Shown here piece after piece: positions 17,043-17,408 of a stretch of DNA of 17,408 nucleotides. The notes beneath the pieces are model-generated. The model was not told the DNA's origin and did not search any database. It worked only from the letters and a program-made list of their open reading frames with translations. The stretch is from Chloroflexota bacterium (GTDB lineage Bacteria > Chloroflexota > Dehalococcoidia > DSTF01 > RBG-16-68-14). A program made the translations under genes and the position numbers. Positions within the stretch are counted from its first letter, which is position 1; every line of letters begins with the position of its first letter. The stretch covers positions 1 to 17,408 of the forward strand of contig JADFRJ010000021.1 of the NCBI GenBank assembly GCA_022561355.1, given 5' to 3'.

Positions 17043-17408
17043 ATGGTCCACGCAGCCATCAACTCGACCAGTGTCCTCAGATTCGCGGGCATCGCCGCGC
17101 TTGTGGTGTTCCTCACGTTGCTGCAGTTCGATACGCCCGCCGCACGCGCCGCCCTCACCGACCTGGACGGCGACGGGGTGGCCGACGTCGCCGAGAGCGT
17201 CTTCGGCTCGGACCCTGACAACCCCGCGAGTACGCCGGAGACCGCCAGCTTTCCATTTTTCGTGTTCACCGACGTTTGCGCGGACGGCATCGATAACGAC
17301 GCGGACGGTCTGACGGACGCGGCCGATCCCAGCTGCGTAGACAGCGACAGAGATGGCATTTCCGATCCGTCGGAGGTGTTCCTCGGTTCAGACCCGAACG
17401 ACCGTGAC
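17043..17408 (+). CDS. Secreted protein with Asp-rich calcium-binding (thrombospondin type 3-like) repeats, N-terminal part
   Basis: The plus-strand frame from the ATG at 17043 stays open for 122 codons to the right edge. Residues 1-38 are a signal peptide with hydrophobic core (FAGIAALVVFLTLLQF) and an A-x-A type end (AARAAL). Then come acidic calcium-loop repeats: DLDGDGVADVAESVFGSDPD (40-59), CADGIDNDADGLTDAADPSC (79-98) and DSDRDGISDPSEVFLGSDPN (100-119). The DxDxDGxxDxxE pattern and FGSDP spacing are typical of thrombospondin type 3-like loops in secreted bacterial proteins; the Cys-bounded CxDGxDNDxDGxxDxxDxxC unit is a related motif. An AGAGG ribosome site lies about 10 bases upstream. 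The role beyond extracellular calcium-dependent structure cannot be told because the rest is missing. Confidence 0.85.
   Translation, partial: MVHAAINSTSVLRFAGIAALVVFLTLLQFDTPAARAALTDLDGDGVADVAESVFGSDPDNPASTPETASFPFFVFTDVCADGIDNDADGLTDAADPSCVDSDRDGISDPSEVFLGSDPNDRD

Noticed and set aside
16810..17313. A 167-codon plus-strand frame starting MNCQTCVYFQ with several early Cys
   Set aside because: It overlaps the dockerin relic and most of the calcium-repeat gene in another frame; the latter has a signal peptide and clear repeats, so this frame is a shadow.

Overview
The window looks like a GC-rich (about 60%), free-living bacterium, most likely a member of the Chloroflexota. This rests on gene content, not on a marker gene: a fused transaldolase/phosphoglucose isomerase, a DUF6391-type protein, secreted proteins ending in a divergent dockerin with paired 'DATLILQF'-like helices, and a secreted protein with Asp-rich calcium-binding (thrombospondin type 3-like) repeats. 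No rRNA, tRNA, CRISPR array, transposase or phage gene is visible.

Region 1 (1-11570, all minus strand) is a central carbon cluster. In transcription order it reads pyruvate kinase, an unknown 120-aa protein, a HAD phosphatase, class II fructose-bisphosphate aldolase, a GH15 glucoamylase/trehalase, transketolase, the transaldolase-phosphoglucose isomerase fusion, a short-form 6-phosphogluconate dehydrogenase and glucose-6-phosphate dehydrogenase (cut by the window edge). Most junctions are 1- or 4-base stop/start overlaps, so translational coupling is likely. Together the genes could release glucose from an alpha-glucan or trehalose, pass glucose-6-P through the oxidative pentose phosphate branch, recycle pentose phosphates by transketolase/transaldolase/isomerase, and connect to lower glycolysis through aldolase and pyruvate kinase. 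The one long non-coding gap inside the cluster, between the GH15 gene and transketolase, carries a perfect 26-bp palindrome and a perfect 14-bp palindrome.

Region 2 (11571-13218) has a roughly 410-bp divergent spacer followed by a plus-strand pair: a cytosolic alpha/beta hydrolase with a complete Ser-Asp-His triad, and an unrecognised 96-aa protein.

Region 3 (13299-16645, minus strand) is a cell-envelope group: a membrane-anchored TolB/WD40-like beta-propeller, then 4 bp later a secreted protein with a lysozyme-like (SLT) domain, a BACON-like domain, a Pro/Thr linker and a dockerin, then a two-helix membrane protein of the DUF6391 type.

Region 4 (16646-17408) has a spacer holding an orphan 36-codon dockerin half on the minus strand, candidate promoters in both directions, and the 5' end of a plus-strand secreted calcium-binding repeat protein that runs off the window.
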